From Gp7-AA10 sp035636095 (GTDB lineage Bacteria; Acidobacteriota; Thermoanaerobaculia; Gp7-AA8), in contig DASPZU010000121.1 of assembly GCA_035636095.1 (NCBI GenBank), forward strand, positions 1 through 64,000: a DNA stretch of 64,000 bases, in the 5' to 3' direction. Below are positions 8,268 through 16,019 of the stretch, piece by piece; the first letter of the stretch is position 1; the number at the start of each line of letters is the position of its first letter. The notes below the pieces were generated by a model. The model was not told the origin of the DNA. It ran no database searches and worked only from the letters and a program-made list of their open reading frames with translations. Both the position numbers and the translations under genes were made by a program.

Positions 8268-8913
8268 CGTGAAGCTCGCCCACCGTGGTGTGCAAATTGA
8301 TTCGCGAGCGGCCGCTGGTATTGATGAAGTGGGTGCTGCCCGGCAAGATGCCTTCGTGATCCTCGCGATCGACGCCAAAGTCGGTGTGGACCTCGCCGAT
8401 GCGCACGGACGCGTTCAGCTCGTGCACTGACGCGCGCGGCACGCGCATGTGGATCTCGCCGGCGCGAAGGTCGGCGTTCAGATTCCCGAAATCGCCTTCC
8501 AGCGACAGTTCGCCGTAGCGCATCTCGAAGTTGACATCCGTGCCGCGCGGCACTTCGACGGTGATGCGATAATTCGTGTGCCAGGTCCTCGCGCTCCAGC
8601 TCTGCGCCTTCGGACCGAAACTGCGACGAATCAGAGCCTCATCGCCGTTGGTGAAAATCTCCACTCCGATGTCGTCGACGATGCCTTGTTCCTTCGCACG
8701 TTGGCGATAGCCGTCGTAATCGCGCCAAACCTTTCCCGAAATGCCGATGCGGTCGGCCGATCCGTTGCGTAAGGAAAGTTCGCCCGCCGGGATGTCGACG
8801 ATCACGCGCCGGATGCCGGATCGCGGAAGGGAGGACGAGAAGGTGTGCGTGACTTCCTCATCCGCAAGCGCCGGAATGGCAATCAACACCGAGAGCAAAA
8901 GCGCGGTTCGCAT
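8251..8913 (-). CDS. Exported DUF4097-like protein
   Basis: The 220-residue protein has a signal peptide (RTALLLSVLIAIPALADE). The mature part has repeating short beta-strand patterns such as IVDIPAGELSLRNGS, NVNFEMRYGELSLEG and NADLRAGEIHMRV, the right-handed beta-repeat style of DUF4097/putative adhesin proteins. The biochemical role is unknown; such proteins are usually exported or membrane-proximal. It lies 9 bases downstream of the M48 peptidase stop and is probably co-transcribed with it. Confidence 0.75.
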   Translation of the reverse strand: MRTALLLSVLIAIPALADEEVTHTFSSSLPRSGIRRVIVDIPAGELSLRNGSADRIGISGKVWRDYDGYRQRAKEQGIVDDIGVEIFTNGDEALIRRSFGPKAQSWSARTWHTNYRITVEVPRGTDVNFEMRYGELSLEGDFGNLNADLRAGEIHMRVPRASVHELNASVRIGEVHTDFGVDREDHEGILPGSTHFINTSGRSRINLHTTVGELHVTLTR

Positions 8914-8922
8914 GCCGGTAGT

Positions 8923-9774
8923 TTACGTCGCTGACCGCGAAAGGTTTACCGTCCACTGGCTCCATCGCTCGGCGAGCAGTGCGCCGCGGTTCGGGTCGCG
9001 AACGAGCGGCTTCAGCGTCGCAATGCGGTCCTGCGGTGCGGGATGGGTGGCGGTGAGCGTCTTCAGCGCCGAGGTTCCTTCGAGTTTCTCGAGCGAGGCC
9101 AGGAATGTGAGCAGCTCGGCGGCGCGATAGCCCGATGCATCCGTCAGCTCGAATCCGATCCGATCCGCCTCGGCCTCGTCGGAGCGGCTCAGACCGGTCG
9201 TGAAAAGCTTGTCGTACGCCAACTGACCGATCTTGCGGGCGTAATCGTCGTTGAGCCACTGCGCGCCGGCCGACGTTTCCTGCGCCAGCGACAGTCCTGC
9301 GCTCATGACATTGCTTCGCTTGATCTCTTTGAGGATGTGCTTTTGTGTGATGTGCCCGATTTCGTGGCCGAGGACGCCGGCAAGTTCGGCCTCCGAGTTC
9401 ATCTGCTTCAGCGCGCCGGTCGTGATGAAGATGAAGCCGCCGGGCGCCGAAAAGGCGTTGACGATCGAGGTGTCGATGACGGCGAAATGCCATTCCAGCG
9501 TCGGGCGAGCGCTGTACGCCGCGACGGTGTTGCCGACCAGCGTGACGTATTGCTGCAGCTTGTCATCCTTCACGAGCGGATAGGTCGCCAGGACGCGCGC
9601 CGCCACCACCCGCCCGATGTCGGCCTCCTCGCCCTCGGTGAATTCGCGATTGGCAGCACGCGCAACATCGACCGTCTTCTTGACCTTGTTGGGATCGACG
9701 CGTTTCAGGATGTCGCCGAACTGCGCGTGTGCGGAAGTTGCGATGAGCAAAATCGTGAACATTCTTATATACAT
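8923..9774 (-). CDS. Exported M48-family zinc metallopeptidase
   Basis: The 283-residue protein carries a signal peptide (FTILLIATSAHA) and the zinc motif HEIGH at residues 137-141, with a downstream SDEAEADRIGFEL segment supplying the glutamate ligand. It lacks the transmembrane helices of HtpX, resembling BepA/LoiP-type periplasmic peptidases involved in outer-membrane protein quality control. The start is well supported: ATG 9774 has AGGAG 7 bases upstream, whereas longer in-frame starts would run into the upstream gene. Only 1 base separates it from that gene's stop, indicating an operon. Confidence 0.9.
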   Translation of the reverse strand: MYIRMFTILLIATSAHAQFGDILKRVDPNKVKKTVDVARAANREFTEGEEADIGRVVAARVLATYPLVKDDKLQQYVTLVGNTVAAYSARPTLEWHFAVIDTSIVNAFSAPGGFIFITTGALKQMNSEAELAGVLGHEIGHITQKHILKEIKRSNVMSAGLSLAQETSAGAQWLNDDYARKIGQLAYDKLFTTGLSRSDEAEADRIGFELTDASGYRAAELLTFLASLEKLEGTSALKTLTATHPAPQDRIATLKPLVRDPNRGALLAERWSQWTVNLSRSAT

Positions 9775-9775
9775 T

Positions 9776-10414
9776 TTATTGCTCCTGGCGGCTCTTGCCG
9801 ATTTTGCCGTCCTTCTGAAATTCATCGAGCGCGCTCGATAACTTCTCTTTCCACGCGGCATCGCGATTTTCGAGCTTCTCGACCGCGCCGTAGTCGCCGC
9901 CGTCACTCAGCTTCAATCCTTTCGTTCCGACCCCGCGTCCGCCCGCCGTCGCTGCCACCGACGTGTCGCTCGGCCCGAGGAGGTCGCCGGAGAGGCGGGC
10001 CAGCCGGGAGCTGGCGCTCCTTTTCGGACGGACGGCAAAGTTCGATGCGTCCGCGTTCGATGGGGTCAGCGACATGCGCGTGAGCGTGTACGCCTTCACT
10101 TCGATCTTCTTAAAAACGCTTGGATCCGCAGCCAGCAGCATCGGCGCGACGACATTCTCGACGTTCGAAGAATTGATCGTGGAGAGCTCGACGTCGCCGC
10201 CGGTCGTTCGCAACCAGACTTTGCCGCCGCTGCTCAGAAAAACGGTGGTCGTCGATTTGCCGGCGCCGCGCCACTCCGCCCGCGCGCCCGATGCGCTGGT
10301 GAGCAGCGTCATCGTCCCGAGGTTCGTCGAACCTTTTGTTACCGTCCACTTCGATTCCGTGTTGGCGCCCACGGCCGCCGCGGCCATGAGCACTGCCAGG
10401 AAAGCGTTACGCAT
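9776..10414 (-). CDS. Exported protein of unknown function
   Basis: The 212-residue protein starts at ATG 10414 with a signal peptide (RNAFLAVLMAAAAVGANT). The mature part begins SKWTVTKGSTNLGTMTLL and looks beta-rich. The C-terminus is charged and ends in a short helix (KLENRDAAWKEKLSSALDEF). I recognise no domain. It overlaps the end of the cyclase gene by 8 bases and precedes the M48 peptidase by 1 base, so the cyclase, this protein, the peptidase and the DUF4097-like protein form one minus-strand operon. Confidence 0.75.
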   Translation of the reverse strand: MRNAFLAVLMAAAAVGANTESKWTVTKGSTNLGTMTLLTSASGARAEWRGAGKSTTTVFLSSGGKVWLRTTGGDVELSTINSSNVENVVAPMLLAADPSVFKKIEVKAYTLTRMSLTPSNADASNFAVRPKRSASSRLARLSGDLLGPSDTSVAATAGGRGVGTKGLKLSDGGDYGAVEKLENRDAAWKEKLSSALDEFQKDGKIGKSRQEQ

Positions 10415-12275
10415 GCGTCCTTCCTTTGACCTCGTAGATACGGACTGCGCGTTCTTTACCTTTGACTTTGACTTCGTCGAGGTAAACCGTCGCGAAGGTG
10501 TCATCAATTCTCGCGAGGGTGAATTCGCTGATGATGATCTCCGTCCCGTAATCCTTATTCTTTCCTTCCAGGCGCGAGGCGAGGTTCACGGTATCGCCGA
10601 TGACGGTATATCCGAAAACCTTCTCGGCGCCGATATTTCCGACCACGGCCTCACCGGTATTGATGCCGATGCCGATGCGAAGTGCCGGCTTGCCTTCGGC
10701 CTCCCAGCGACTTCGGATGCGGGCAGTCTCCTCGATCATGGCAATCGCGCATTCGACGGCGTGTCGGGGATGATCGCGATCGGCGGCCGGCGCGTTCCAG
10801 AATCCCATCACGGCATCGCCGATGAATTTATCGAGCGTCCCGCCATGCTCGAGAAGGATCTCGACCATCCGGGTGAGGTATTCATTGAGCATCTCCACGA
10901 CCACTTCGGGTTCGCTGGCCTCCGAGATGGTCGTGAAGCCGCGGATATCGGAGAAGAGAATGGTCAGATCGCGACGCTCGCCGCCGAGCCGGACGCTTTC
11001 CGGATGCGCCAGGACGTGCTGCAAAATCTGCGGCGAGACGTAGCGGCCGAAGGTCGCGCGCAGCTCCGCGGTGTGACGCTGTTCGGCGGTGAATTTGACG
11101 GCCGTGATGGTGATGTAGGTGAGTGCGATCGAGCTGGCGGCGGTGACGGAATTCAACGCCACTCCGCCGCGAAGAGCCACAAATCCCGCCAGGATCCAGA
11201 TGGCGATGCCCGCGATCGCCACTCCGCCGGCCGCCCACTGCGAGTGCAGACGGTGGACGACGCCGCCGGCGATGGCAGCGATGATCAGCGTCAGCATCGC
11301 GAAGAAGGGCGGCGCCACGGCGGTGTTGAACTGACCGTTGATCAGATTGTCGATAGCGTTCGCATGAATCAGCATTCCGGCCGTGGCGGGCGCGAGCGGG
11401 GTGGACCGAAGATCGAATAGACCCTGCGCGGTGTATCCGATGAGCACGATCTTGTCGTGAAACTGCGATTCGAACTCCGCGAGCTTGGTTGCATCAGCGC
11501 CGGGTTCGTCGCGCATGAGGTCGGCGGTCAGCAATTTATCGAAGTCGACGAAATGAGCGCCGCTGTGCCATCGAATGAGAAAGGTGCGTTTCGCATCGAC
11601 CGGAACATGTAACCGAGAAGTTACGAATTCATCGCGCTGCCACGCGCCGGTGCGAGGGCCGCCCAGAAAAACTCGCGACGCTTCGAGCGCAAGGCTCGCT
11701 ACGTACGCATCTCCCTTCACGCGATCGGCGAGCGGATAGTGATGCACGACGCTCATGTGCGGCGAGCTTTCGAGTCGAATCGTGCCGATGGCGGGGGGAT
11801 TGCTGAGAAACGGCGGCACGATGCCGTAGATCTCGCGGGACGGCTTGCCACGAATGGTCCACAAGACCGGCGGGATGCGATCGCGCGGGAAATTCGGTCC
11901 GGTGTCCGCCGCCAGAACAACCGGCGCATTGCCAACGGCATCCGCCAGCTCCCGGTCGCCCTCGGGATGATCGACATTCTCCTCGGACAATCCGATGTCG
12001 ATCGCGATCACGCGCGCGCCGGCGCGCTGCAATTCGCGGATCGCCTGTGCCCACACTTCGCGGCTGTATGGCGGCCGTCCATAGCCCGCCTGATCGAGCG
12101 TGTGCACGCTCTTCTCGTTGACCGACACGATGATGATGCGCGGATCGAGCGCACTTCGCGACGCGAGCTGTCGCGTGAAGGCATCATGAAGAAGCCATTC
12201 GGCGCCTTGGAACCCCGGGCTGGCCAGGACGATCGCGGCGCAGAATGCGCCCAGGAAGGCGCCGAAGCGAGTCAC
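10407..12275 (-). CDS. CHASE2-domain adenylate/guanylate cyclase
   Basis: The roughly 622-residue protein has an N-terminal hydrophobic segment, an extracytoplasmic CHASE2 sensor (DPRIIIVSVNEKSVHTLD onward), about three membrane helices near the middle, then a class III cyclase domain. The cyclase metal-binding and catalytic segments are visible as LFSDIRGFTT and DKFIGDAVMGFWNAP, with IGINTGEAVVGNIG later. The start is taken as GTG 12275 (VTRFGAFLG). An ATG 96 bases further upstream is in frame, but the intervening codons are translated from a widespread palindromic repeat and are unlikely to be native. It makes cyclic nucleotides in response to an unknown periplasmic signal. Confidence 0.9.
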   Translation of the reverse strand: MTRFGAFLGAFCAAIVLASPGFQGAEWLLHDAFTRQLASRSALDPRIIIVSVNEKSVHTLDQAGYGRPPYSREVWAQAIRELQRAGARVIAIDIGLSEENVDHPEGDRELADAVGNAPVVLAADTGPNFPRDRIPPVLWTIRGKPSREIYGIVPPFLSNPPAIGTIRLESSPHMSVVHHYPLADRVKGDAYVASLALEASRVFLGGPRTGAWQRDEFVTSRLHVPVDAKRTFLIRWHSGAHFVDFDKLLTADLMRDEPGADATKLAEFESQFHDKIVLIGYTAQGLFDLRSTPLAPATAGMLIHANAIDNLINGQFNTAVAPPFFAMLTLIIAAIAGGVVHRLHSQWAAGGVAIAGIAIWILAGFVALRGGVALNSVTAASSIALTYITITAVKFTAEQRHTAELRATFGRYVSPQILQHVLAHPESVRLGGERRDLTILFSDIRGFTTISEASEPEVVVEMLNEYLTRMVEILLEHGGTLDKFIGDAVMGFWNAPAADRDHPRHAVECAIAMIEETARIRSRWEAEGKPALRIGIGINTGEAVVGNIGAEKVFGYTVIGDTVNLASRLEGKNKDYGTEIIISEFTLARIDDTFATVYLDEVKVKGKERAVRIYEVKGRTHA

Positions 12276-12296
12276 GGGTGGATGATAGGCCGACGT

Positions 12297-12399
12297 GTCA
12301 TTCCGAGCGTAGCGAGGAAACGGTGTGGGTGGGTGGAACGAGAATCGCGATTTGCGCACCGCCCATCCCACACCGGTCCCTCGCTACGCTCGGGATGAC
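12297..12399. repeat. Long palindromic repeat (GTCATTCCGAGCG type)
   Basis: The arms GTCATTCCGAGCGTAGCGAG and CTCGCTACGCTCGGGATGAC are nearly perfect inverted repeats, continued inward by ACGGTGTGG/CCACACCGG. The element sits between the cyclase start and the terminator of the micro-gene, in the region where a cyclase promoter would be expected. It is unlike the CCCCTCA-type elements but resembles the one at 13219 in its GTCAT/ATGAC ends. Confidence 0.88.
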
Positions 12400-12401
12400 G
12401 C

Positions 12402-12437
12402 CAAAAACAGCTGAGGGACCGCGATGCGGCCCCTCAG
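12402..12437 (-). terminator. Rho-independent terminator (minus strand)
   Basis: On the minus strand the sequence reads CTGAGGG, then GCCGC ATC GCGGT, then CCCTCAG, followed by CTGTTTTT. The stem is about 11 bp with one mismatch and a 3-base loop, and it has a T-run. It lies 32 bases after the stop of the lysine-rich micro-gene and is its likely terminator. Confidence 0.75.
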
Positions 12438-12468
12438 AGTACGACTCCCCAAAAGTCGATGAATTGTT

Positions 12469-12522
12469 TTATTTCTTCTTCGACGCCTTTTTCTTCTTGC
12501 CGCCCTTCTTCTTCGTGGCCAT
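12469..12522 (-). CDS. 17-residue lysine-rich micro-protein
   Basis: The deduced peptide is MATKKKGGKKKKASKKK, with 11 lysines in 17 residues. Support comes from the layout. A strong AGGTGG Shine-Dalgarno lies about 8 bases before the ATG, and a convincing terminator follows the stop, so the transcript would carry only this frame. Such very basic tails resemble histone H1-like or Lys-rich nucleic-acid-binding peptides, but the function is unknown. An overlapping acidic frame in the same place lacks the ribosome-binding site at a suitable position. Confidence 0.5.
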   Translation of the reverse strand: MATKKKGGKKKKASKKK

Positions 12523-12713
12523 TATGCTCACCACCTTTCGTGCCGTACGGGACCTCTCGGTCGCGCATCCTTGGCATCGAGTGCCGAATCGCTCCGGCAA
12601 ACTGACTCGCGCATTTTGTGTTGGGGGTCCGTGCGGGGAGACGAGTGACGATCAACCTTCACTGAATGGTCCATCCAGTTAGCGATCATCATTTCTCAAC
12701 ATAAATAGTGCGA
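12523..12713. other. Intergenic leader region of the lysine-rich micro-gene
   Basis: These 191 bases separate the third glycosyltransferase stop from the micro-gene start. The part nearest the glycosyltransferase (12660-12713) is AT-richer and could hold a minus-strand promoter, but no clear -35/-10 pair is visible. I see no conserved gene or repeat here. Confidence 0.4.
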
Positions 12714-13739
12714 TTAATGAAACGCATTGTCAAGCGAGACAGCATAAATTTCGCGCGTCAGATCCGCGCAACGACCCCACGTGAATTTTTTTGCGCGATC
12801 GATTCCGCGCGCGATCATCGATGTGCGCAGCGAGGCGTCGTGCATCACGCGCGACATCGCGTTTGCGATTGCATCGATCGATTGGGCGTCGACGTGGAGT
12901 GCCGCGTCGCCGGTGATCTCGATCAGCGCCGGCGCATTCGAGGTGATCACCGCCGTACCGCACGCCATCGCTTCCAGCGCCGGCAGTCCGAATCCTTCGT
13001 CGAGGCTTGGTTGAACCAGCGCGATCGCGCCGCGATAGAGCGATGCGAGCTCTTCGCGCGAAACGAAGCCCGTGACGAAGGCTCGATCACGAAATCTCTC
13101 GAAGACACCTCCAACAAGAATCAGTTGCGCACCTTGTACGTGCGAAGAAGCCTCGACCAATCGATCGACGTTCTTGTGTGGCTTGTCGTTGCCTACGAAG
13201 AGAAAGTACGGGCGATCCGTCATCCTGAGCGAAGCGAAGGATCTCTCCCGCGGAGATCCTTCGCCGTCTGCGCGGCTCAGGATGACGTGATCAACCCCGT
13301 TCGGCGTCAACGCGATTTTTTCTGCGTGACCGAACTCCGTCTCGATCTCACGGCGCACCGTTTCACTCACCGTGATGACCCGCCGGCTCTTGCGAATGGC
13401 CCGGCCGATCATCCGCCGCGCATAAATGCGGGCCAGGGGGTTGCGATGGCGCAGATGGATCAGATCGTGAATGGTGACGACGAACGGCACATCGACGAAC
13501 GGCACGACGTAATGCGGCGCGTGAAAGAGATCGATGTTCGCGCCGCGTCCGATCGTGAACAACTCGCGGATCGAGTACTTCGGCGCATCGACCACTGCAT
13601 GTTCCACTCCCGCGGGAAGCTCGATGCCCCGCGGGCCAAAAGCGACGTAGTCCACGCCCGTCATCGCGTTGAGCAAGCCACGGATGTACGTGCCGATGCC
13701 GAAGTCGTCGATCTTCCGGCAATCAATCCCCACTCTCAT
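12714..13739 (-). CDS. Family 4 glycosyltransferase (GT-B) with repeat-derived insertion
   Basis: The 341-residue GT-B enzyme starts MRVGIDCRKIDDFGIGTYIRG and carries the GT4 donor-site signature PSLDEGFGLPALEAMACG followed by VITSNAPALIEITGDAA. It probably transfers a sugar from a nucleotide donor onto a lipid-linked or surface glycan. Residues of about 151-173 (VILSRADGEGSPRERSFASL) are translated from a palindromic repeat placed between the N-terminal acceptor domain and the start of the C-terminal domain (RPYFLFVGNDKPHKNV). The start overlaps the upstream glycosyltransferase by 4 bases (ATGA), so translation is probably coupled. Confidence 0.9.
   Translation of the reverse strand: MRVGIDCRKIDDFGIGTYIRGLLNAMTGVDYVAFGPRGIELPAGVEHAVVDAPKYSIRELFTIGRGANIDLFHAPHYVVPFVDVPFVVTIHDLIHLRHRNPLARIYARRMIGRAIRKSRRVITVSETVRREIETEFGHAEKIALTPNGVDHVILSRADGEGSPRERSFASLRMTDRPYFLFVGNDKPHKNVDRLVEASSHVQGAQLILVGGVFERFRDRAFVTGFVSREELASLYRGAIALVQPSLDEGFGLPALEAMACGTAVITSNAPALIEITGDAALHVDAQSIDAIANAMSRVMHDASLRTSMIARGIDRAKKFTWGRCADLTREIYAVSLDNAFH
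13219..13286. repeat. Palindromic repeat (GTCATCCTGAGCG type) inside a glycosyltransferase
   Basis: The ends GTCATCCTGAGCGAAGCGAAG and CGCGGCTCAGGATGAC form an imperfect inverted repeat, with an inner palindrome GGATCTC/GAGATCC. A partial copy (GAGATCCTTCGCCGTCTTCG onward) occurs at 33573-33606. It is read through in frame by the glycosyltransferase. Confidence 0.88.
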
Positions 13740-14812
13740 CCGCGCGCCGCCTGGGCCAATAAGTCAGTCATGAGCTGCGCGCTGCGATCCCAACGGAATT
13801 GCGCTGCGCGCTCGACCCCGCGAGCGCCGAGGTCGGCGCGCAATGGGGGATCGTGGAGGAGACACAGCATTGCTTGGCGCAACGCGTCGCGATCGCCGGG
13901 ATCGATGAGCAATGCCGCGCCCTGGCCGTATTCGGCAATCGCTCCCGTGCGCGTCGCGATGACCGGCGCGCCGCACGCCATCGCCTCCAGCGGCGGAATG
14001 CCAAATCCTTCGTACTGCGATGGATAGACAAAAATCAGCGCGCGCTGATAGAGCGCGCGCAGACGTTCGCGATCGACCCAGCCCGTGACTTCGATTCCTT
14101 CCGGAACGCGCACGCCCCAGCCGCGTTCTCCGCACAGGATCAGAGGAGGCCGCGGCTGGGGAAGCGATTGCCAGACTGCGATCAGGTCATCGATTCCCTT
14201 TCGAGGTTCGAGAGTTCCGGCGAAGAGAATGTAGTCACCCCTCACCGCGTCCCTCTCCCCGCTTGCGGGGAGAGGGTGGCGCGCAGCGCCGGGTGAGGGG
14301 CCGGGGCGAAAGAAATCATCAACTCCGTTTGGAATGATCTCGATGATCTCGCCAGGCACTCCGAACCAGCGCATCGCTTCGTTCGCGACCGACTTCGAAA
14401 CCGCGGCCACTCGGTCGGCGCGATCGAGGCTCTCGCTGATGAAGAGATTGAAGGATGCCACGGTCCTGAATCGATGTCGGCCGGGCATGGTGAGCGAACT
14501 GAAATCGTGCAAGGTGACCACCGACGGAATCTTCAGTGTGATCGGAATCGTTCCGTGCGGGCCCCACAGGACATCGGCTTCGGCGACGCGTGGAAGAACG
14601 AACTGCTGCCACAGGATGCCATTCGGTGCGCGATCGATGCGAAAGCGGCAGCGCTCGATGCCTTGCTTGTTCGTAATCTCCGCGTGACTCGCGATGAGCG
14701 GGGGCGGCGTGACATCGAGTCTGCCGGCGATCTCCGCGGTGTGCACGCCGATCCCGCTGCGCGGCGGAATGAGTGGTCGTCCGTCGACGATCACGCGCAA
14801 ATCACGAGACAC
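13736..14812 (-). CDS. Family 4 glycosyltransferase with repeat-derived insertion
   Basis: The roughly 358-residue GT-B protein begins near VSRDLRVIVDGRPLIPPRSG and contains the donor-site motif PSQYEGFGIPPLEAMACGAP and VIATRTGAIAEYGQGAA. GTG 14812 is chosen because it has GAGG upstream and overlaps the previous stop by 11 bases; TTG 14800 is an alternative. Residues of about 171-192 (GAARHPLPASGERDAVRG) come from a REP-like palindrome in the inter-domain linker, just before YILFAGTLEPRKG. It is the middle gene of three glycosyltransferases and is translationally coupled to both neighbours. Confidence 0.88.
   Translation of the reverse strand: MSRDLRVIVDGRPLIPPRSGIGVHTAEIAGRLDVTPPPLIASHAEITNKQGIERCRFRIDRAPNGILWQQFVLPRVAEADVLWGPHGTIPITLKIPSVVTLHDFSSLTMPGRHRFRTVASFNLFISESLDRADRVAAVSKSVANEAMRWFGVPGEIIEIIPNGVDDFFRPGPSPGAARHPLPASGERDAVRGDYILFAGTLEPRKGIDDLIAVWQSLPQPRPPLILCGERGWGVRVPEGIEVTGWVDRERLRALYQRALIFVYPSQYEGFGIPPLEAMACGAPVIATRTGAIAEYGQGAALLIDPGDRDALRQAMLCLLHDPPLRADLGARGVERAAQFRWDRSAQLMTDLLAQAARG
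14238..14300. repeat. REP-like palindromic element inside a glycosyltransferase
   Basis: The element runs from CCCCTCACCGCG to CGCCGGGTGAGGGG, with the inner stem CCCTCTCCCCGC/GCGGGGAGAGGG and a second small palindrome GGCGCGCAGCGCC. It belongs to the same family as 8044, 51312, 39004 and 44075. It is translated in frame. Confidence 0.88.
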
Positions 14813-16001
14813 GCTGGAAAACCTCGAACGTGCGCTCGGCCGTCGTTTGCCAGTTGAATTGCGCGACGCGTGCACGGCCGCGCGCGACCAGTGCATCGCG
14901 TAGCGAGGGATCTTCAACCAGCCGAGTGATCGCCGACTCGAGCTCGCGTGCGTTGAACGGATCGAAGTACAGCGCGCCATCGCCGGCGACTTCGGGGAGC
15001 GATGACGAACGTGCCGCGATCGACGGCACGCCGTGAGCCATGGCCTCTAGCAGCGGGAAGCCGAAACCTTCATAGATTGACGGAAAGACGAAGATGTCGG
15101 CCTGGCGATAAACGGCGTGCAGCTCTTCCGCTACGAGATAATCGAGATGATGGACATCGCGCCCGTTGAGACGCGGAAGGAATTCGTCGGATTTCCATCC
15201 GATACGCCCAACCACGACCAGCGATCCGTCGTATTTGCACGTGCGTTTCAGATTTTCGAACGCATCGAGGAGGACGCCGAGGTTTTTGCGAGGCTCGATG
15301 GTCGAGACGAAGAGAAGATAGCGGTCAGGCAATGGCAGTGGAGCGCCGCCGCCCTCGGCGGCGATTGAAACACCCGAATGAATTGCGAAGACGCGACGCG
15401 GATCGACCTGGTAATACTCGAGCAAGTCCTCGCGCGTCGATTCCGAAACGCAGATGATCGCGTCGGAGGCCGCGATCTCGCGCGGCATGTGTGCCTCCAG
15501 GCTGTGCAGCGTCTCCTTCTGCAGCAGGTCCGGAAAACGTTTGTAGGTGAGGTCGTGGATGGTGATGACACGGCGACGTGCGATTGCGCCGAGGAGGCGC
15601 GGAAGAAAGTAATTGGGAGCGAACATCACGTCGCAGTCGATCAGTGACATCCATAAGACATACGCAGCAGCAGTGATGGCGCGTTGGGCCCGCGAGATTT
15701 TTCCGCGGCCGCGCAGATCGAACCAGCACATGTGAGCTTTTGCAGGAACAGCGGCATGCAACTGCGGTCCGATGTCCGTGACGCGCGCATCGCCGAAGAG
15801 AAAAAGCTCGACATCGTCGCGTTTCGCGATCTCGTGCAGCAAGTGATACAGATACCATCCGATTCCCGTGAGCGGCTCGTAAAACGGCCGGATGTCCACG
15901 CCGAGGCGCAGCCGCGATTCCGATCGGGTCGCACGCCGGAAGGCGCGCTTCACGCGATCGGCCAGCGCATGGCTCAAAGTGTGAACGATGGACCCGAGCA
16001 C
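14802..16001 (-). CDS. Family 4 glycosyltransferase
   Basis: The roughly 399-residue GT-B enzyme has LRLGVDIRPFYEPLTGIGWYLY near the N-terminus. The C-terminal domain opens with RYLLFVSTIEPRKNLGVLLDAF and carries PSIYEGFGFPLLEAMAHG and PSIAARSSSLPEVAGDGAL. It is the first gene of the three-glycosyltransferase operon and lacks an inserted repeat. The start is not certain: GTG 16001 is the farthest start that does not collide with the divergent gene at 16020, and no clear Shine-Dalgarno is visible. It is predicted to act in surface polysaccharide or glycolipid assembly. Confidence 0.87.
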   Translation of the reverse strand: MLGSIVHTLSHALADRVKRAFRRATRSESRLRLGVDIRPFYEPLTGIGWYLYHLLHEIAKRDDVELFLFGDARVTDIGPQLHAAVPAKAHMCWFDLRGRGKISRAQRAITAAAYVLWMSLIDCDVMFAPNYFLPRLLGAIARRRVITIHDLTYKRFPDLLQKETLHSLEAHMPREIAASDAIICVSESTREDLLEYYQVDPRRVFAIHSGVSIAAEGGGAPLPLPDRYLLFVSTIEPRKNLGVLLDAFENLKRTCKYDGSLVVVGRIGWKSDEFLPRLNGRDVHHLDYLVAEELHAVYRQADIFVFPSIYEGFGFPLLEAMAHGVPSIAARSSSLPEVAGDGALYFDPFNARELESAITRLVEDPSLRDALVARGRARVAQFNWQTTAERTFEVFQRVS

Positions 16002-16019
16002 GGAGACGGATGGTAGCAG

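Noticed and set aside
12276..12371. Extended N-terminus for the CHASE2 cyclase starting at ATG 12371
   Set aside because: The extra 32 residues are translated from the palindromic repeat at 12297-12399, and GTG 12275 already precedes the first membrane segment.
12434..12655. 73-residue minus-strand frame overlapping the Lys-rich micro-gene
   Set aside because: It contains HNGHEEEGRQEEKGVEEE, which is just the shifted reading of the Lys codons, and it has no positioned ribosome site.
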